A stretch of DNA of 35,188 nucleotides, taken from Bacillota bacterium (GTDB lineage Bacteria; Bacillota; Clostridia; Christensenellales; Aristaeellaceae). This document shows positions 33,073 through 35,188 of the stretch, piece by piece; position 1 is the first letter of the stretch; every line of letters begins with the position of its first letter. Below the pieces are notes generated by a model. The model saw nothing but the letters and a program-made list of their open reading frames with translations. It did no database searches and was not told the DNA's origin. Made by a program: the position numbers and the translations under genes. The stretch is from the NCBI GenBank assembly GCA_023402355.1, contig JAEXCG010000118.1:1-35188 (forward strand), in the 5' to 3' direction.

Positions 33073-34152
33073 TTGAAACGCATCGTGCTTACCGGCGGCG
33101 GTACGGCCGGTCATGTGACGCCCAACCTCGCGCTCATCCCCTTCCTGCAAAAGGACGGCTGGGATGTTCACTACATCGGCACAAAGGAAGGCATCGAGCG
33201 CTCGCTCGTAGAACCCCTCGAGGGCGTCGCCTATCACGCGGTGAAGAGCGGCAAGCTGCGCCGATATTTCGACGTGAAAAACCTCACCGATCCGTTCCGC
33301 GTCGTCGCCGGCGCCTTTCAGGCCCAGAGCCTGCTTGGCAGCCTGCGTCCGAACATCGTGTTCGCCAAGGGCGGGTTCGTGAGCGTGCCCGTCGTCTACG
33401 GCGCGGCGCTGCACCGCATCCCCGTGCTCATCCACGAGAGCGACATCACGCCGGGGCTCGCCAACAAGCTCTCCGCGCCGTTCGCCAGCGCGGTGCTCAC
33501 CACCTTCCCCGAGGCGGCGAAGGCCATGGGGGAAAAGGGCATCTGCACCGGCACGCCGCTGCGCCGCGCGCTCTTCGAGGGCAGGCGCGAGCGCGGGCTC
33601 TCGCTTTGCGGGTTTGACGCCTCCCGCCCCGTGCTGATGATGGTCGGCGGCAGCCTGGGCGCGCAGAGCGTCAACAAGGTGCTCCGGGAGGCCCTGCCGC
33701 GCCTCCTCACGCGCTATCAGGTGCTGCACGTGTGCGGCAAGGGCAACCTCGCCCCGGAGCTCGAGGGCACCGCGGGCTACCGCCAGTTTGAGTACCTGCA
33801 GAGCGAGCTGCCCGACGCGTTCGCCTGTGCGGATATGATGCTCTCGCGCGCGGGTTCCAACTCGCTTTCCGAGATCCTCGCGCTGGGCAAGCCCGCGCTG
33901 CTCGTCCCCTACCCGGCCACCGCCAGCCGCGGCGACCAGATTCTGAACGCTCAGTCCCTCGCCGCGCGCGGCCTGGCGCACGTCATCGCGCAGGAAGACC
34001 TGAACGCGGACAGCCTCGTCCGCGAGCTTGCGGCGCTCTGGGAGGGGCGCGCCGCGCTCATCAAAGCGATGCGCGCGCTGCCCGACGCCGACGGCACGGC
34101 GCAGGTGCTCTCCCAGATCGAGCGCTTCGCCCGGCCTTCCGCGGAGGGCTGA
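33073..34152 (+). CDS. murG: UDP-GlcNAc:undecaprenyl-PP-MurNAc-pentapeptide N-acetylglucosaminyltransferase
   Basis: A 359-residue peripheral membrane enzyme that adds GlcNAc to lipid I to form lipid II, the peptidoglycan building block. The N-terminal glycine-rich loop is LTGGGTAGHVTPN (6-18), and the MurG motifs KGGFVSVP, HESDITPGLANK and GGSLGAQSVN are all present. The donor-site segment SRAGSNSLSEILALGKPALLVPYP closes the C-terminal domain. The start is a TTG after AAGGAGGG with 8-9 nt spacing; no ATG fits. In this genome it lies outside a classical dcw cluster. The alpha/beta hydrolase gene follows 31 nt later and is probably co-transcribed. Confidence 0.97.
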   Translation: MKRIVLTGGGTAGHVTPNLALIPFLQKDGWDVHYIGTKEGIERSLVEPLEGVAYHAVKSGKLRRYFDVKNLTDPFRVVAGAFQAQSLLGSLRPNIVFAKGGFVSVPVVYGAALHRIPVLIHESDITPGLANKLSAPFASAVLTTFPEAAKAMGEKGICTGTPLRRALFEGRRERGLSLCGFDASRPVLMMVGGSLGAQSVNKVLREALPRLLTRYQVLHVCGKGNLAPELEGTAGYRQFEYLQSELPDAFACADMMLSRAGSNSLSEILALGKPALLVPYPATASRGDQILNAQSLAARGLAHVIAQEDLNADSLVRELAALWEGRAALIKAMRALPDADGTAQVLSQIERFARPSAEG

Positions 34153-34183
34153 ATCGCATCATCAAAAGAAGGGAGCCGGTATC

Positions 34184-35119
34184 ATGGTACAAAAGACCGA
34201 ATGGAAGCTGTCCTCCACGGACGGCGTCAGCACCCTGCACGCCATCACCTGGCGTCCGGTGGAGCCCGCGCGCGCCATCCTCCTGATCGCGCACGGCATG
34301 GTCGAATACATCGACCGATACGACGATTTCGCCCGCTTTCTGTGCTCCAGGGGCTTTCTCGTCAGCGGCCACGACCACCTCGGCCACGGCGGGAGCGTCA
34401 AGAGCGAGGCGGATTTAGGCTACTTTGCGGCAAAGGACGGCTTTGACTGCCTGATCGAGGACGTGCACCGCCACCGCGAGCGCGTCGCGTCGGAGCACCC
34501 GGGCCTGCCGGTTTTCGTGCTGGGCCACTCGATGGGCTCGTTCGTGATCCGCAACTACATCCAGCGCCACGCCGAGGGGCTTCGCGGCGCCGTGGTGATG
34601 GGCACGGGCAACCAGCCGCGCGTCGCGGCGCTCGCGGGGCGCGCCGTCTCCGGCTTCCTGATGAAGACGAAGGGCCCGCGCTACCGCAGCCCCTTCGTGG
34701 ACAGCCTGGCCCTCGGCGGGCTTAACAAGCCCTTCAAGCCCGCGCGCACCAAGAACGACTTCATCAGCAGCGACCCGCAGGTGGTGGACCGCTACTGCGC
34801 GGACCCGCTCTGTTCCTTCACGTTTACGGTCAGCGCCTACCACGACATGTTCGGCGGCATGCTGAACCTCAGCGACCGGGGCCGTCTGGCGGGCATGCCC
34901 CGCACGCTGCCCGTGCTGCTCGCCTCCGGCGGGCAGGACCCCTTGGGCGACATGGGCAAGGGCATCGAAAAGCTCCGCCGCACGTATCAGGATCTGGGCA
35001 TGCAGGACGTGACGCTGCGCCTGTACCCCGGCGACCGCCACGAGATCCTCAACGAGCGGAACCGCGAGACCGTCTACGCGGACGTGGCGGCCTGGCTCGA
35101 AAGCAAGCTCTTAAAATGA
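34184..35119 (+). CDS. Alpha/beta hydrolase (monoglyceride-lipase/lysophospholipase-like)
   Basis: A 311-residue serine hydrolase. The nucleophile elbow GHSMGS puts the serine at S116. The expected acid is D252 (SGGQDPLG) and the histidine H286 (GDRHEIL). Early HGMVEYIDRYDDFARFL and GHDHLGHGGS are typical of the monoglyceride lipase/lysophospholipase L2 group. A long lid region lies between residues about 145 and 215. No signal peptide is seen, so it should be cytoplasmic. It starts at the ATG at 34184 after GAAGGGAG, 31 nt after murG, suggesting a link to lipid or cell-envelope turnover, which is only inference. Confidence 0.9.
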   Translation: MVQKTEWKLSSTDGVSTLHAITWRPVEPARAILLIAHGMVEYIDRYDDFARFLCSRGFLVSGHDHLGHGGSVKSEADLGYFAAKDGFDCLIEDVHRHRERVASEHPGLPVFVLGHSMGSFVIRNYIQRHAEGLRGAVVMGTGNQPRVAALAGRAVSGFLMKTKGPRYRSPFVDSLALGGLNKPFKPARTKNDFISSDPQVVDRYCADPLCSFTFTVSAYHDMFGGMLNLSDRGRLAGMPRTLPVLLASGGQDPLGDMGKGIEKLRRTYQDLGMQDVTLRLYPGDRHEILNERNRETVYADVAAWLESKLLK

Positions 35120-35141
35120 GCGCGAAGCCCTGACGCAAAGT

Positions 35142-35188
35142 TCCCCGGCGTGGGGCCCGCCCTGCCCCCCCCCGGGGACGTTTGTTTT
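35142..35188 (+). terminator. Terminator after the murG-hydrolase operon (at window edge)
   Basis: TCCCCGG (35142-35148) pairs with CCGGGGA (35172-35178), enclosing a GC-rich loop, and is followed by CGTTTGTTTT at the end of the window. Confidence 0.65.

Overview
This is a GC-rich stretch from a strictly anaerobic bacterium, most likely a high-GC member of the Clostridia (inference). The evidence is a class III (oxygen-sensitive) ribonucleotide reductase pair nrdD/nrdG, a single-chain pyruvate:ferredoxin oxidoreductase, an aldehyde-ferredoxin-oxidoreductase-family enzyme, a YtrA-type GntR regulator, strong AGGAGG ribosome sites and near-consensus sigma-70/sigma-A promoters with 17-nt spacers. 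The window is chromosomal in character: murG and a PRPP synthetase are present. I saw no tRNA, rRNA, CRISPR array, insertion sequence or phage gene.

Layout. 1-535 (minus): a small GntR/YtrA regulator followed by the first 43 codons of an ABC ATPase that runs off the left edge. 1034-6935 (plus): an Opp/Dpp-type ABC importer in the order binding protein, two permeases, two ATPases. 7155-11331 (plus): a sugar isomerase/epimerase-like TIM barrel and a large cytoplasmic GH38 alpha-mannosidase; together with the importer this looks like a mannoside uptake and breakdown locus. 11402-14793 (minus): a ydhY-ydhV-ydhW-like redox operon (Tat-exported four-cluster ferredoxin, tungsten/molybdenum-pterin AOR-family oxidoreductase, small partner), preceded by a consensus promoter and a highly structured ~180-nt leader RNA. 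15223-20828 (minus): a second complete Opp/Dpp importer in the order permease, permease, ATPase, ATPase, binding protein, with a long structured leader and a palindromic operator candidate at its promoter. 21368-24931 (minus): pyruvate:ferredoxin oxidoreductase. 25098-26930 (minus): an orphan exported protein that seems to join a sensor-like N-terminal half to a solute-binding-protein half. 27037-29924 (minus): nrdD-nrdG with NrdR-like boxes. 30157-31317 (plus): an MFS transporter. 31519-32730 (minus): a long, divergent PRPP synthetase. 33073-35119 (plus): murG and an alpha/beta hydrolase.

How the genes fit together. Two peptide-type importers bring in oligomers: the first is probably coupled to mannoside hydrolysis, the second is of unknown substrate. 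Pyruvate is oxidised by PFOR to acetyl-CoA and reduced ferredoxin, which can feed the AOR-family enzyme and NrdG/NrdD.

The most interesting non-coding signals are (a) the structured leader ahead of the AOR operon, a candidate Moco/Tuco-type riboswitch; (b) a long-range stem that hides the ribosome site of the first importer's permease gene; (c) a hairpin that hides the ribosome site of the isomerase gene; (d) a 10-bp dyad flanking the -10 box of the second importer; and (e) a palindrome laid over a consensus promoter for the GntR gene. These were found by reading the sequence and none has been tested by folding or database search.
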